50,525 nt of DNA from JACNLN01 sp964626495 (GTDB lineage Bacteria > Fidelibacterota > Marinisomatia > Marinisomatales > CAZVFT01). The notes under the pieces are model-generated. The model was not told where the DNA came from, made no database searches, and was given only the letters and a program-made list of their open reading frames with translations. Each line of letters begins with the position of its first letter. Position 1 is the stretch's first letter. The translations under genes were made by a program, and so were the position numbers. Positions 18,969-27,768 of this stretch are shown in pieces. Location: contig CAZVFT010000005.1 of the NCBI GenBank assembly GCA_964626495.1, positions 1 to 50,525 of the forward strand. Reading direction: 5' to 3'.

Positions 18969-20399
18969 ATGTTATTCAACTCAGGAGAATTCTTCTTTTT
19001 CTTTATTGCAGTTTACCTGCTTTACTTGATTTTACCTCACCGCGGGCAGAACATTCTGCTGTTGTTGGGCAGTTACTTTTTCTATGGATATTGGGACTGG
19101 AGGTTTCTAGGATTAATCTTTATTTCTACAATTGTGGACTACAGTGCAGGTTTATCTATCCAGTCGGCAAGGGATACTGGCAAGGATCGTATAGCGAAGA
19201 GATGGTTAATTTTGAGTATTATCGTAAATCTTGGTATACTTGGGTTCTTCAAGTACTTTAATTATTTTGCGGACAGTTTTGTATCTGTTGTCAGCCTGTT
19301 TGGTTGGCAACCATCCTATATTACTTTAAAGATTATTCTTCCCGTTGGGATATCTTTCTATACATTTCAAACGATGAGTTATACCATTGATGTATATCGT
19401 GGAATTATGAAACCCACCAGACACTTCTTTGATTTCGCTCTGTTTGTCTCCTTTTTTCCTCAGTTGATGGCTGGACCAATAGAGCGGGCAAGAAGACTGC
19501 TTCCTCAAATACAAAAGAAACGGAATATTACTTATAACCATCTATCAGAGGGGGGATGGTTGTTATTTTGGGGATTATTCAAAAAGGTTTTTATTGCGGA
19601 CAGTCTGGCTCCTTACAGTTTATGGGGAGTTACTTTTCAACAATCGCCAACTGGGGTGGATATTTATATTGCTAGTTTTGCTTTTATAATTCAGTTCTAT
19701 TGTGATTTTTCTGGCTATAGTGATATGGCAAGGGGTTTGGCTTCTCTGATGGGATTCAAGTTGAGTCTGAATTTCAATCTACCATACTTCGCTACTAATC
19801 CTGCGCAATTGTGGCAAAAGTGGCATATCACTTTGTCCAATTGGTTTCGTGACTATTGCTATGGACCGTTACGCCAGGTTTTCAAAGGACGATTCAGTAG
19901 AGAATATGCCTTAGTCATAACAATGGCACTGGTTGGGTTATGGCATGGCGCATCATGGAGGTTTGTTTGCTGGGGATTTTCCTGGGGTGTAATGATGTTT
20001 ATTTACAGGGTTATACAACCATATCTAAATAGGTTAATAAAAAAATATCATCGGTTTAATTTTCTGTTTGCGTTTTTCGGTATCATATTTATAGTAAATG
20101 TGTGGATTCTATTAGGCCAATTCTTTGTAGCCTTAGATTTTTCTCATGCCATTGGAGCTATAAAGATCATATTAACAAATTGGTCCTATTCCGAAAATAG
20201 TCTAAAAGATCTAATTGCAGTCCTGTATTTTACCTGGCCACTTATTTTGATCCAATTATCACAATATTTCTCGAAAAATTTAGATGTGGTCAGAACCTGG
20301 CCAATCCCCGTGCGATTTGCACTATACATAGTGTTATTTTTCTTACTTACAACAAGTGGAGCAGAAGGTGGAGCGGAATTTATCTATTTCCAATTTTAA
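18969..20399 (+). CDS. MBOAT family membrane O-acyltransferase (AlgI-like)
   Basis: 476 residues with about ten hydrophobic segments. The family signature is clear: LLLLGSYFFYGYWDWRF near the N-terminus, GISFYTFQTMSYTIDVYRG, and FFPQLMAGPIERA. The two conserved histidines are H286 (QKWHITLSNWFRDY) and H326 (GLWHGASWRF, the usual catalytic histidine). AlgI-type proteins move acyl groups, usually acetyl, across the inner membrane for O-acylation of exported polysaccharides, together with an SGNH-type partner. Here that partner follows with an overlapping start. The ribosome-binding site AAGGTAG lies upstream of the ATG. Confidence 0.92.
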   Translation: MLFNSGEFFFFFIAVYLLYLILPHRGQNILLLLGSYFFYGYWDWRFLGLIFISTIVDYSAGLSIQSARDTGKDRIAKRWLILSIIVNLGILGFFKYFNYFADSFVSVVSLFGWQPSYITLKIILPVGISFYTFQTMSYTIDVYRGIMKPTRHFFDFALFVSFFPQLMAGPIERARRLLPQIQKKRNITYNHLSEGGWLLFWGLFKKVFIADSLAPYSLWGVTFQQSPTGVDIYIASFAFIIQFYCDFSGYSDMARGLASLMGFKLSLNFNLPYFATNPAQLWQKWHITLSNWFRDYCYGPLRQVFKGRFSREYALVITMALVGLWHGASWRFVCWGFSWGVMMFIYRVIQPYLNRLIKKYHRFNFLFAFFGIIFIVNVWILLGQFFVALDFSHAIGAIKIILTNWSYSENSLKDLIAVLYFTWPLILIQLSQYFSKNLDVVRTWPIPVRFALYIVLFFLLTTSGAEGGAEFIYFQF

Positions 20400-21441
20400 A
20401 GCGGTTAAAGTTCCTATATTAATTATCGTTTTATACATAACCTTGGAGGTTTTGTATAGAAGTTATTTCTTTGGAATTCACACAGTCTTTAATTTGAATA
20501 AGTATAATGCTCGGGGGATTTTGGTGACGGATATTATGATGCCGGTAGATGACCCCGCGATCAGGTGGCGGCTGCGGCCTAATGTGGATACTATTTTCAA
20601 GGCGAGTAGATTTACCACCAACTCATTTGGTTTCAGAGAAAGGGAAGTTTTACTTGAAAACCCAGATGATAAGTTCCGCATTGCTGTGTTGGGCCGATCA
20701 ATTACTATGGGGGCTGCTGTTTTAGATGAAGACATCTATACAAGGCAGTTGCAGGAAAAACTGGACCTATGGGAACCGGATAAATACGAGGTTCTAAATT
20801 TTGGTATAGGCGGATACAAAGTAAATCAAATTGTTGCTTTGTATGAAAAAATTGTGAAACAGTTTAATCCCGATTTAGTCATTTTACCAATTTTTTATAA
20901 GGAACTAGATGTCTCAATAGGAAAATCTTCCCCACCACTTTCATATGCAAGGCCGAAATGGACCAATCTTCGTGGATATTTAAGTTATACCTTCATTTAT
21001 GAAGCATTCAGGCTTATTATCAAACGCAAAACAAACCTGATTATGTCTACAGATTGGAGGGAAAGATCGTCGAAAGTTTACCATCAAAAGATTCCTATGG
21101 TGAAAACAGAGGAAATCGTATCCCAATTTGTTAAAAGGCGGAAGGATGAAGGGATACCCGTGGTTATTGTATCTTTAAGAAGGATAGGAGAGATTCGGCG
21201 GAGTAAATGGCCAAAAGCAAAAAAACGTATGGAAAATTGGGTAAAATCAAAAGATGGGGTAGAGTTTATTGACACACATCCCTTTCTTGAAGGGAAAATG
21301 TCTCGACGGGATTACGTATACTTTGGGGATAATCACCCAAATGCTCAAGCACATAAGTTATATGCAGAGGTTATCTCAAATCAATTAGAGTCCTTATTAT
21401 TTCATTACTCGTTAAACAATCAAATAACAATTGGGGAATAA
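20368..21441 (+). CDS. SGNH/GDSL-hydrolase-like protein, membrane-anchored, MBOAT partner
   Basis: About 358 residues. One N-terminal membrane anchor (KVPILIIVLYITLEVLY) is followed by an extracytoplasmic SGNH-type domain. The nucleophile serine is S111 in VLGRSITMG, where the usual GDS is GRS. The C-terminal catalytic pair is D321 and H323 in FGDNHPNAQAH. Such proteins complete O-acetylation with MBOAT carriers. The gene overlaps the MBOAT gene in another frame, pointing to translational coupling. Two GTG codons could start it (20356 and 20368). The second is chosen because GGAG lies six bases before it. Confidence 0.8.
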   Translation: MERNLSISNFKAVKVPILIIVLYITLEVLYRSYFFGIHTVFNLNKYNARGILVTDIMMPVDDPAIRWRLRPNVDTIFKASRFTTNSFGFREREVLLENPDDKFRIAVLGRSITMGAAVLDEDIYTRQLQEKLDLWEPDKYEVLNFGIGGYKVNQIVALYEKIVKQFNPDLVILPIFYKELDVSIGKSSPPLSYARPKWTNLRGYLSYTFIYEAFRLIIKRKTNLIMSTDWRERSSKVYHQKIPMVKTEEIVSQFVKRRKDEGIPVVIVSLRRIGEIRRSKWPKAKKRMENWVKSKDGVEFIDTHPFLEGKMSRRDYVYFGDNHPNAQAHKLYAEVISNQLESLLFHYSLNNQITIGE

Positions 21442-21488
21442 GCATATCAGATAAGGTTAATATTTAGACTAATAAAGAAGATATCATC

Positions 21489-22352
21489 TTGAATAAAAAA
21501 TATTTACCTAATCTTATAATTGTGGGAACCTTTAAAGCAGGCACAACCTCTCTATTTCGTGAATTATCGAATCATCCAGACATATGTGCTTCAAAAATAA
21601 AGGAAACCCGATATTTTAAACCTCTTATATCTGGAGGAAGTTTATCTCCAATCGAATTATATCAAAAATACTTTAAACATCATCAGAATGAACAGTATGT
21701 TATGGAAGCTAGCCCTATCTATTTCTATGGTGGCGAGAATATTGCACTGAAAATTAAAGAAACACTTGGTGATGTTAAAATAATAATAATGTTAAGAGAT
21801 CCTGTAAATCACCTTTTTTCGACGTATAAGCATGAAATACGTTTGTTAAAGATTAATAAGAACGAATCATTTGATGACTATGTAAATAATACGAAAAATT
21901 TTCCTCGCGAATTATATGATATTTATATCGAAGATTGGTTTAAGATATTTGGTGATTCTGTAAAATGTCTATTTTTCGAACATTTAATAAACAGTCCTCA
22001 TAAAGTTATATCTGATTTGTACACTTGGCTTGATATAACCAATAAACCCTATAATAAAAGACAGTTAAAAAATGTAAATATAGGTGGAATATATAAAAGC
22101 AGAATTCTACAAAAAATATCGGTTAAAATATTTAAAAAAGTTAGAGATGATATCCCATTTAGTATGTTACATAAGATTAGAAATGTCTACTACTCTATGA
22201 ATGCATTAAAAGTTGTTCCAACAATCACAAATGATACAAAATTATACTTAGAAACCATTTTTGAATCACATAATAAAAAACTTTATGAAATACTACGGAA
22301 TCACGGGTATAATATTTTCCCTGATTGGTTGAGTAAATATCAGAAAGATTAA
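21489..22352 (+). CDS. Sulfotransferase family protein (2), heparan-sulfotransferase-like
   Basis: 287 residues. The 5'-PSB loop is IIVGTFKAGTTSLFRELSNH (residues 10-29), with the lysine that binds the sulfate in FKAGT. A KETRYF element and the 3'-PB motif IIMLRDPVNHLFSTYKHE follow. This arrangement is like the N-deacetylase/sulfotransferase and HS 3-O types of the Sulfotransfer_1 family. A sugar hydroxyl or amine acceptor is plausible. The start is TTG, which puts the loop close to the N-terminus. The gene is strongly AT-rich compared with the housekeeping genes at the right end of the window, which hints at separate acquisition. Confidence 0.87.
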   Translation: MNKKYLPNLIIVGTFKAGTTSLFRELSNHPDICASKIKETRYFKPLISGGSLSPIELYQKYFKHHQNEQYVMEASPIYFYGGENIALKIKETLGDVKIIIMLRDPVNHLFSTYKHEIRLLKINKNESFDDYVNNTKNFPRELYDIYIEDWFKIFGDSVKCLFFEHLINSPHKVISDLYTWLDITNKPYNKRQLKNVNIGGIYKSRILQKISVKIFKKVRDDIPFSMLHKIRNVYYSMNALKVVPTITNDTKLYLETIFESHNKKLYEILRNHGYNIFPDWLSKYQKD

Positions 22353-22810
22353 TCTAACCTGATTAATTCATCAGCTTTTATGTAGTAACCTAATGATTGT
22401 CGAAAAATGAAAAGATCTTTCAACAAAACAACCCGAACTATTCATTCACTTAGCTGATGAAGAAATCAGGTTGTATCGAAATGAAAAACAATTTGTTATG
22501 GGTGTAATACGTTTTGTGGGAAGCAACGCTTATGAATAATTCGGGCTAAATAGTTTACAACTAAGACACAAAATAACAATAAAGTCTATACCACAGACGA
22601 AAATTTAGACACATTAATTTGCCTGGGTTCTCTAATAAAGAAAATCAAATCAAAATCAAACTTAATTTTCCTAAATAATTGTAAAGACTTTGGGGGTAAC
22701 TTTATTGTGTTTCATCAAATCACTTATCAGTCGGGAGCCTGATAGGTGTCTTTTTGAATTACTCGTAAATAATTCAGGTTAGATAAGTATAATAAAAGAC
22801 AATTGACCTG
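22353..22810. other. Intergenic relic region with nested inverted repeats
   Basis: Over 450 bases with no intact gene. Imperfect inverted repeats are TCTAACCTGATTAATTCATCAGC at 22353-22375 against 22453-22473 (18 of 21 match) and CCCGAACTATTCAT at 22432-22445 against 22532-22545 (one mismatch). A third arm at 22768-22783 mirrors the first. A short coding-like stretch (LADEEIRLYRNEKQF, about 22449-22493) ends in stops. Just before the next gene, 22789-22802 repeats TATAATAAAAGACA from inside the preceding sulfotransferase gene. It looks like remnants of a small mobile element and of a duplicated gene end. Confidence 0.4.
22721..22755 (+). terminator. Rho-independent terminator
   Basis: A 10-bp stem (CACTTATCAG at 22721-22730 with CTGATAGGTG at 22739-22748, one T-G wobble) has an 8-nt loop and is followed by TCTTTTT. 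It should stop transcription arriving from the sulfotransferase side, so the flippase gene probably has its own promoter or depends on readthrough. Confidence 0.7.
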
Positions 22811-22843
22811 TTGCCGAATATTAAGCGTCCTATTATTTTCAAA

Positions 22844-24346
22844 ATGAACAGGGAATATTTAACTGAAATCGAAAACGGTGTGTTTATTAGTGGTACAATC
22901 TTGAAGGGTGCGGCTATTGTTTTATTGCTGAATTTGGTTGGTAGAGTATTGTTAACCGTTTCAATGTTATTACTCTCTAACCACCTTGGGGTGTCGGAAT
23001 TTGGGGTGTTTGTCGCATCTTTATCTCTTATTCGGTTGTTTGCGGTTGCTTCGCAGTTCGGTGCGAACCAATCAGTCGTTCATTTTCTTTCTCGATTTAG
23101 GGTGAAAAAGGATTGGAGTAGCGCTTTTGCTGCCTTTAAATATGGATTACAAATAATCGGTGTGGGACTGGCTGTAATGATCGTTGTTTTCCTTTTAATG
23201 AGAAATTACATCAGCCAATCAGTACTGGGGGGAATACGAACTGATCTTCTGTTTGGGATACTTGTGCTTTTTATTCTTTTCACCTTCAACAACTATTTTT
23301 CACTTGTGTTGAGGGGGCTAAAAAAAGTAGCAGCACAGACATTTTTCTTTAATGTGGGGTTTCCTCTGGGATTAATTCTTTCTATTTTAATACTTATCGC
23401 TACAGATAGGGTAAATTGGGTGTTGCATAACATGTATTATCTGACTGCCCTCATTTTTTGCTGTATCATTCTTGTAGCTGTACTTTATATAGTAGTTACA
23501 TTTCAAAAGAAGCGTAGCGGTAGAATATCGGATATACATTTATCCGAAGTTTTGCATTATAGTCTTCCAGTATGGCTCAATGCTATGTTTACAAAAGGAA
23601 ATTCACAATTAGCTCCGATAATGCTGGGTATATTAGCAACCACTACAGAGATAGGCCTGTTTGGTGCCTCCAAAATTATTATGGTACTTGTCACTTTTGT
23701 GCTAATGACTTTTAATCCAATTTTTCAACCATTAATAGCAGAAGCATTTACTAAAAATGATCGATCAGCTATGAGTAATTATTATAACAGTGTAGTCAGT
23801 TTATCGGCATTTATAATATTACCCATTACGGGTGGGTTAATCATTTTTGGTGATTATGTACTTAATTGGTTTGGGCCTGATTTTCGAGAGGCCTATTTGG
23901 TATTAGTGATTGTTCTCATTGCTGGGGTATTTAATACTATATCGGGTCCAGCAGGTACTTTTTTAATAATGGCTAAAAAACAATATACAAGCCTTAAGAT
24001 TATTCTCCTTGGGTTTTTATTAAATGTTGGACTGAATATTGTCCTAATTCCACTCTATGGAGCCGTTGGTGCGGCAATCAGTTTTTGTATTTCTATGATA
24101 ACTATTAATGTTTTGCGGGTGAAGAAGATTGTTCAATATTTTAAAATACAGACTAATTTTTTTAGACCTCTACTTTTAACATTTGGTCTTGTTCCTGTTG
24201 TGGCAATTACCTTTTGGTGCAGGCAGGTATATTCTTTTCCAACAACTGCATTAATTGCTATGTATATCCTATTAAGTGGAATTGTAGTTGTCTTGATAGC
24301 GGGACGGCAAGGACGTGATATACTCAGAGTAGTGACCCGACGTTGA
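22844..24346 (+). CDS. Polysaccharide flippase, Wzx/MVF family
   Basis: About 500 residues with 12-14 hydrophobic segments spread over the whole length, and the NLVGRVLL, HLGVSEFGVF and VVHFLSRF pattern common in the N-terminal half of Wzx-like oligosaccharide flippases. It should move the undecaprenyl-linked repeat unit across the inner membrane. ATG at 22844 is chosen. A TTG at 22811 would add 11 residues and has no better ribosome-binding site. It is the only flippase in the locus and matches the Wzy polymerase at 34212. Confidence 0.87.
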   Translation: MNREYLTEIENGVFISGTILKGAAIVLLLNLVGRVLLTVSMLLLSNHLGVSEFGVFVASLSLIRLFAVASQFGANQSVVHFLSRFRVKKDWSSAFAAFKYGLQIIGVGLAVMIVVFLLMRNYISQSVLGGIRTDLLFGILVLFILFTFNNYFSLVLRGLKKVAAQTFFFNVGFPLGLILSILILIATDRVNWVLHNMYYLTALIFCCIILVAVLYIVVTFQKKRSGRISDIHLSEVLHYSLPVWLNAMFTKGNSQLAPIMLGILATTTEIGLFGASKIIMVLVTFVLMTFNPIFQPLIAEAFTKNDRSAMSNYYNSVVSLSAFIILPITGGLIIFGDYVLNWFGPDFREAYLVLVIVLIAGVFNTISGPAGTFLIMAKKQYTSLKIILLGFLLNVGLNIVLIPLYGAVGAAISFCISMITINVLRVKKIVQYFKIQTNFFRPLLLTFGLVPVVAITFWCRQVYSFPTTALIAMYILLSGIVVVLIAGRQGRDILRVVTRR

Positions 24347-24419
24347 TCGTGTCGGAAATTGTTAATACTTTTTATTGTTATTTGATAGGAGAATTTATAG
24401 GACTCAACTGAACATATTT

Positions 24420-25292
24420 ATGTCTAACAAGGAAATAAAGATTATATATATTGCTGGTCTCGGTCACAGTGGCAGTACCTTGCTTGATGTGATGTTAAGT
24501 CAGCATCCTGAGATACAAGGTGTAGGCGAGGTGATGTTTTATGACAATTGGCGTGAAAACGAATATCTCTGTTCCTGTGGAGAGCTATTGAAACAATGTC
24601 GTTTTTGGCGCGAGGTAGCTGATAATCTCTACACACATTCCTTCAAACTGGATGGAATTGTAACAACCAGGCGATTCAATCTATTTCCCATTTCTGTAGA
24701 AGCCAATAAATATTTAGGGTATTCAGATCGTACTTATGACCTGTTTTGCGGGATAACACGGGCATCCCGAAAAAATATTATTGTTGATTCTTCTAAAATT
24801 ATTGGGAGGTTAAAGCTTCTTTTAGCGGATCCCCGATTTGATGTGAATGTAATACACCTTGTTCGTAATGGATTTGCTGTGGTGAATTCTCTTGGAAAAG
24901 AACACCCCAGACCTGGAACCGGAGGAAAAGTCAAGACAAACCCCACATCTTCCCCCAAAGCTGCCCTGCGCTGGGTTCTCCGAAACCGAACTATTTCACA
25001 GTTAGCCAAGCGGGGGATAATTCCCCACTATTTGCGGGTTCGTTATGAAGATTTATGTAAAAACCCTAAAAAAGTTATTCAAACCATTTGCCAGTTTATT
25101 GGTATCGATTTTGATAGAAATATGATTAACCCAGGTACAGGTGGGATCCATAACATTGGTGGTAGTCGCTGGAGATATAAAAATGAGGTAAAAATTAAGT
25201 TGGATGAACATTGGGTAAATGAATTATATTTTAGAGATAGGTTGGTTTTTCAGTTCATAGGCGGGTGGCTTAATCATAAGTATGGGTATTAA
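24420..25292 (+). CDS. Sulfotransferase family protein (3)
   Basis: About 290 residues. The PAPS loop is AGLGHSGSTLLDVMLSQHPE (12-31), followed by GVGEV, a cysteine cluster (CSCGELLKQCRFW) seen in the Sulfotransfer_3 type, and the 3'-PB motif HLVRNGFAVVNS. A YEDLCKNP element lies further on. It is of a different subtype from its neighbours. An upstream TTG at 24375 would add 15 residues. ATG at 24420 gives the usual short N-terminus. The acceptor is unknown and is presumed to be the locus polysaccharide. Confidence 0.85.
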   Translation: MSNKEIKIIYIAGLGHSGSTLLDVMLSQHPEIQGVGEVMFYDNWRENEYLCSCGELLKQCRFWREVADNLYTHSFKLDGIVTTRRFNLFPISVEANKYLGYSDRTYDLFCGITRASRKNIIVDSSKIIGRLKLLLADPRFDVNVIHLVRNGFAVVNSLGKEHPRPGTGGKVKTNPTSSPKAALRWVLRNRTISQLAKRGIIPHYLRVRYEDLCKNPKKVIQTICQFIGIDFDRNMINPGTGGIHNIGGSRWRYKNEVKIKLDEHWVNELYFRDRLVFQFIGGWLNHKYGY

Positions 25293-25313
25293 ACCTCGAT
25301 GAAGGGAAGAAGA

Positions 25314-26156
25314 ATGCCGTATTTTATTGGAATTGGCGCTCCCCGATGTGGGACAACCTGGATAGCAAAATGCATTCAATCCCATCCAGAGTTATATATT
25401 CCAGAGGGACATAAGGAGCTGCACTTTTTTGATGGTGAGCATTATGACAGAGGGTTAGAATGGTATGAGTCTTTTTTTTCAAATGCAAAAAGTCACCAAA
25501 AAGTGGGTGAATTTACCCCCAGATATTTGCGAGAGGAGATGACACCTGAGTTGATATATAAGCATTATCCTAACGTGAAATTAATTGTCTGTTTGCGAAA
25601 CCCTATAGACAGGGCATTTTCTCATTATAGATATTTAAGAAAATTCTCTGATATTTCACCCTCTTTTTATGAAGCACTGTTTGATGATCGTTATCGGATT
25701 CTTGTAAGCGGCCTTTATGGAGAACAATTAGAAAGATATCTCCACTATTTCCCCAAAGAACAGATGTTAATTCTTTATCATGATGATTTTTCCAGAGTAC
25801 AGGATAAAGTTATTAAAGAGCTGTATACATTTCTTAATGTGGATTCTATGTTTACACCTGAGGAAATGACAGAACGTATTAATCCATCTCAAAATGTGAA
25901 ATTAAAAGGAGTAACATTCTTAGTGATGCGTACTAAAAAGTTAATCATGCCAATGCCGGTAGTAAGAAAAATTTTTAAAATAATGGGTTTTTATAAATTA
26001 GGGCAGATAATAAATAAACTGAACATTTCTTCAGGGTCATTTCCAGTGGAAGTTGATCCTGAATCTATGAAGTACATAAAGAATTTTTATCTTGAGGATA
26101 TTGTAAAATTGGAGAGGTTATTGGAAGTTGATTTATCTAACTGGAACCAGAGGTAA
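25314..26156 (+). CDS. Sulfotransferase family protein (4)
   Basis: About 280 residues of Sulfotransfer_1 type. The 5'-PSB loop is FIGIGAPRCGTTWIAKCIQS (4-23). KELHFFD and VGEFTPRYL follow, and the 3'-PB motif is LIVCLRNPIDRAFSHYRY. A C-terminal helix (FYLEDIVKLERLL) closes the fold. The ATG at 25314 has AAGGGA six bases upstream. An ATG at 25299 would add five residues. Directly downstream lies a decayed relative of this gene, so this pair arose by duplication or by acquisition of related copies. Confidence 0.87.
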   Translation: MPYFIGIGAPRCGTTWIAKCIQSHPELYIPEGHKELHFFDGEHYDRGLEWYESFFSNAKSHQKVGEFTPRYLREEMTPELIYKHYPNVKLIVCLRNPIDRAFSHYRYLRKFSDISPSFYEALFDDRYRILVSGLYGEQLERYLHYFPKEQMLILYHDDFSRVQDKVIKELYTFLNVDSMFTPEEMTERINPSQNVKLKGVTFLVMRTKKLIMPMPVVRKIFKIMGFYKLGQIINKLNISSGSFPVEVDPESMKYIKNFYLEDIVKLERLLEVDLSNWNQR

Positions 26157-26175
26157 AAAGGAAAAACTAATAGGG

Positions 26176-26529
26176 AGAGGTATAGATTTCATTGATGCCG
26201 ATGCTATGGAGCGTGCAACCCCCTGGTTAGCAAAGTGTATTGAATCCCACCCGCAATGATACATTGCCATGGGGTTAATGGAAATCCATCTTTTTAATGA
26301 GTTTGAGCAACAGATACCACATAGCGAAAAATAAAAATGGAATTATGAAAAAGGATTCGTGTAGTATGAAAATCACTTACACGGTGCAGAATGTAATATT
26401 GATAGTGAGAAAAAAGGGGGAAATGTGATTGGCGACACAACGGGGGAAAATTTAAATACTTATTATTTAGATGATATAAAACATCTGGGAAATTTAATTG
26501 ACATTAATTTGACATTCTGGAAATCGTAA
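26176..26529 (+). pseudogene. Decayed sulfotransferase with internal deletion and three in-frame stops
   Basis: Reading one frame through, the relic aligns with the gene just upstream. TPWLAKCIESHPQ matches TTWIAKCIQSHPE, MEIHLFNE matches KELHFFDG, NVIGDTTGEN matches KVGEFTPRYL, and the last helix YYLDDIKHLGNLIDINLTFW matches FYLEDIVKLERLLEVDLSNW. About 150 codons between the GE.TP motif and the final helix are missing. In-frame stops are at 26257 (TGA), 26332 (TAA) and 26362 (TAG). The P-loop is destroyed. The terminal TAA overlaps the ATG of the next gene (TAATG), a trace of the former operon junction. The frame itself is preserved. Confidence 0.8.
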
Positions 26530-27287
26530 TGCCAAAGAGTAGAAATAACCCTTCTATTTGGGTAATTGGGTATCCAAAAAGTGGAAATACTTGGTTGAGC
26601 TATTTGTGTTCTTACTGTTTTAATCTACCCTACCGGAATTTTGGCAAGCCAGCGAAAAAACCGGCACAGGCATGGATACGAGACTCTGTATCAGGAAATC
26701 ACAATTGGGATTCATTGGAAGGGTATGAATATGTGCAAAAGACGCACAAACCACCTAGATCTGTACCATATGAGAATGGTATAATATTTTACATCATACG
26801 TGATCCCAGAGATGCTTTTGTTAGTTATAGGCATTTTATGAAGACTCGATTGGCTGGTTGGAAAGGACGTTTTCGATTCATTTTGCTTGGAATGTTAGGT
26901 CAGGAAGCTCAAATTAAATGGTTTCTTACCAAATGGGAAAGACATATTAAAAATTGGACACCGTACGCTCAAGCGGTATTAAGTTACGATAGAATTCTTG
27001 GTGAAGGTGTTTCCTATTTAAGCGGGGTGTTTGAGAATGCGGGATGTAAAATTCACAGTAATATTGTTGAGGAAGCATATCGGCTCTTTAGTTTTGAGCG
27101 GATGTCTGGTGGTAGAAACAGAGGTGATGAGGATAAAAACAGTTTTTTTCGTCGGGGTATTTCCGGTGACTGGGAAAATCACCTCTCCGAGGAAGAAAGC
27201 AAAGCTTTTGAAAAAGCGATGGAAGGTGTAAAGAAAATGAATTCCATAAAAATAAACGAGGTATTTTCGACAGAAATCGATAAGTGA
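26529..27287 (+). CDS. Sulfotransferase family protein (5), cytosolic-type
   Basis: 252 residues. The PAPS loop WVIGYPKSGNTWLSYL (11-26) is the classical cytosolic-sulfotransferase form with K17. YVQKTHKPP, the 3'-PB motif YIIRDPRDAFVSYRHF, and a C-terminal RRGISGDWENHLSEE segment (the RxGxxGDWK-like signature) follow. All key elements are present, so it is likely active. The start codon overlaps the stop of the upstream pseudogene, so its translation may once have been coupled to it. No clear ribosome-binding site is present. Confidence 0.9.
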   Translation: MPKSRNNPSIWVIGYPKSGNTWLSYLCSYCFNLPYRNFGKPAKKPAQAWIRDSVSGNHNWDSLEGYEYVQKTHKPPRSVPYENGIIFYIIRDPRDAFVSYRHFMKTRLAGWKGRFRFILLGMLGQEAQIKWFLTKWERHIKNWTPYAQAVLSYDRILGEGVSYLSGVFENAGCKIHSNIVEEAYRLFSFERMSGGRNRGDEDKNSFFRRGISGDWENHLSEEESKAFEKAMEGVKKMNSIKINEVFSTEIDK

Positions 27288-27303
27288 TCTGGGTTACCGG
27301 ATG
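27285..27303. repeat. Short dispersed repeat at a gene junction, copy 1
   Basis: TGATCTGGGTTACCGGATG starts with the stop codon of the sulfotransferase gene. A 17-of-19 match lies at 40369-40387, likewise starting with a stop codon (that of the priming transferase gene). It may be a trace of cassette exchange, or coincidence. Confidence 0.3.
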
Positions 27304-27768
27304 ACTCATACGAAACACAATTTTTCTTTATTCTACACTATTTTATTTCTATTACTGTTTCTTATTTCTTGTGACAAAAACTCAAAAGATATTGTTTCAG
27401 ATTATGCAGGATCGATTCATTGTAAACCAATAGAAGAATATTTTGAATTTGCGACAGATCTTAAACCAATTTTTGTACGTGCGCGGTATAATCTTGGGTT
27501 AGTTTATAGAGATTTGAACCAGCTGGAAAAAGCACTATTGGCACTTACAAATGCAGAAAAACTGAATCCAAATCTTGCATACATTCCATCCACCCGCGCT
27601 ACCATATTGTCCAATATGGACCAATTGGATGAAGCTAAACAAGCAACAGATAAAACATTGGAAATTGAGCCAACAGACCAACATATGCTACATCTTTTAG
27701 GATTCATTACCCCCAAAAAGAAAAACCCGTTAAATTTATTTGAATACATAAGTTTAATCGATGTATAG
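27301..27768 (+). CDS. Small TPR-containing lipoprotein
   Basis: 155 residues. A lipoprotein signal (FLLLFLISC, lipobox cysteine near residue 24) is followed by two or three tetratricopeptide repeats (ARYNLGLVYRDLNQLEKALL; LAYIPSTRATILSNMDQLDEA). The short TPR array and the abrupt, non-repeat C-terminus suggest a truncated descendant of a longer TPR protein. It overlaps the sulfatase gene by eight bases. A scaffold role in the envelope is possible, but no specific function can be assigned. Confidence 0.6.
   Translation: MTHTKHNFSLFYTILFLLLFLISCDKNSKDIVSDYAGSIHCKPIEEYFEFATDLKPIFVRARYNLGLVYRDLNQLEKALLALTNAEKLNPNLAYIPSTRATILSNMDQLDEAKQATDKTLEIEPTDQHMLHLLGFITPKKKNPLNLFEYISLIDV

Noticed and set aside
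22449..22533. Short coding-like stretch as a gene
   Set aside because: Only about 28 codons are open, without a start signal, and stops follow. It is treated as relic DNA.
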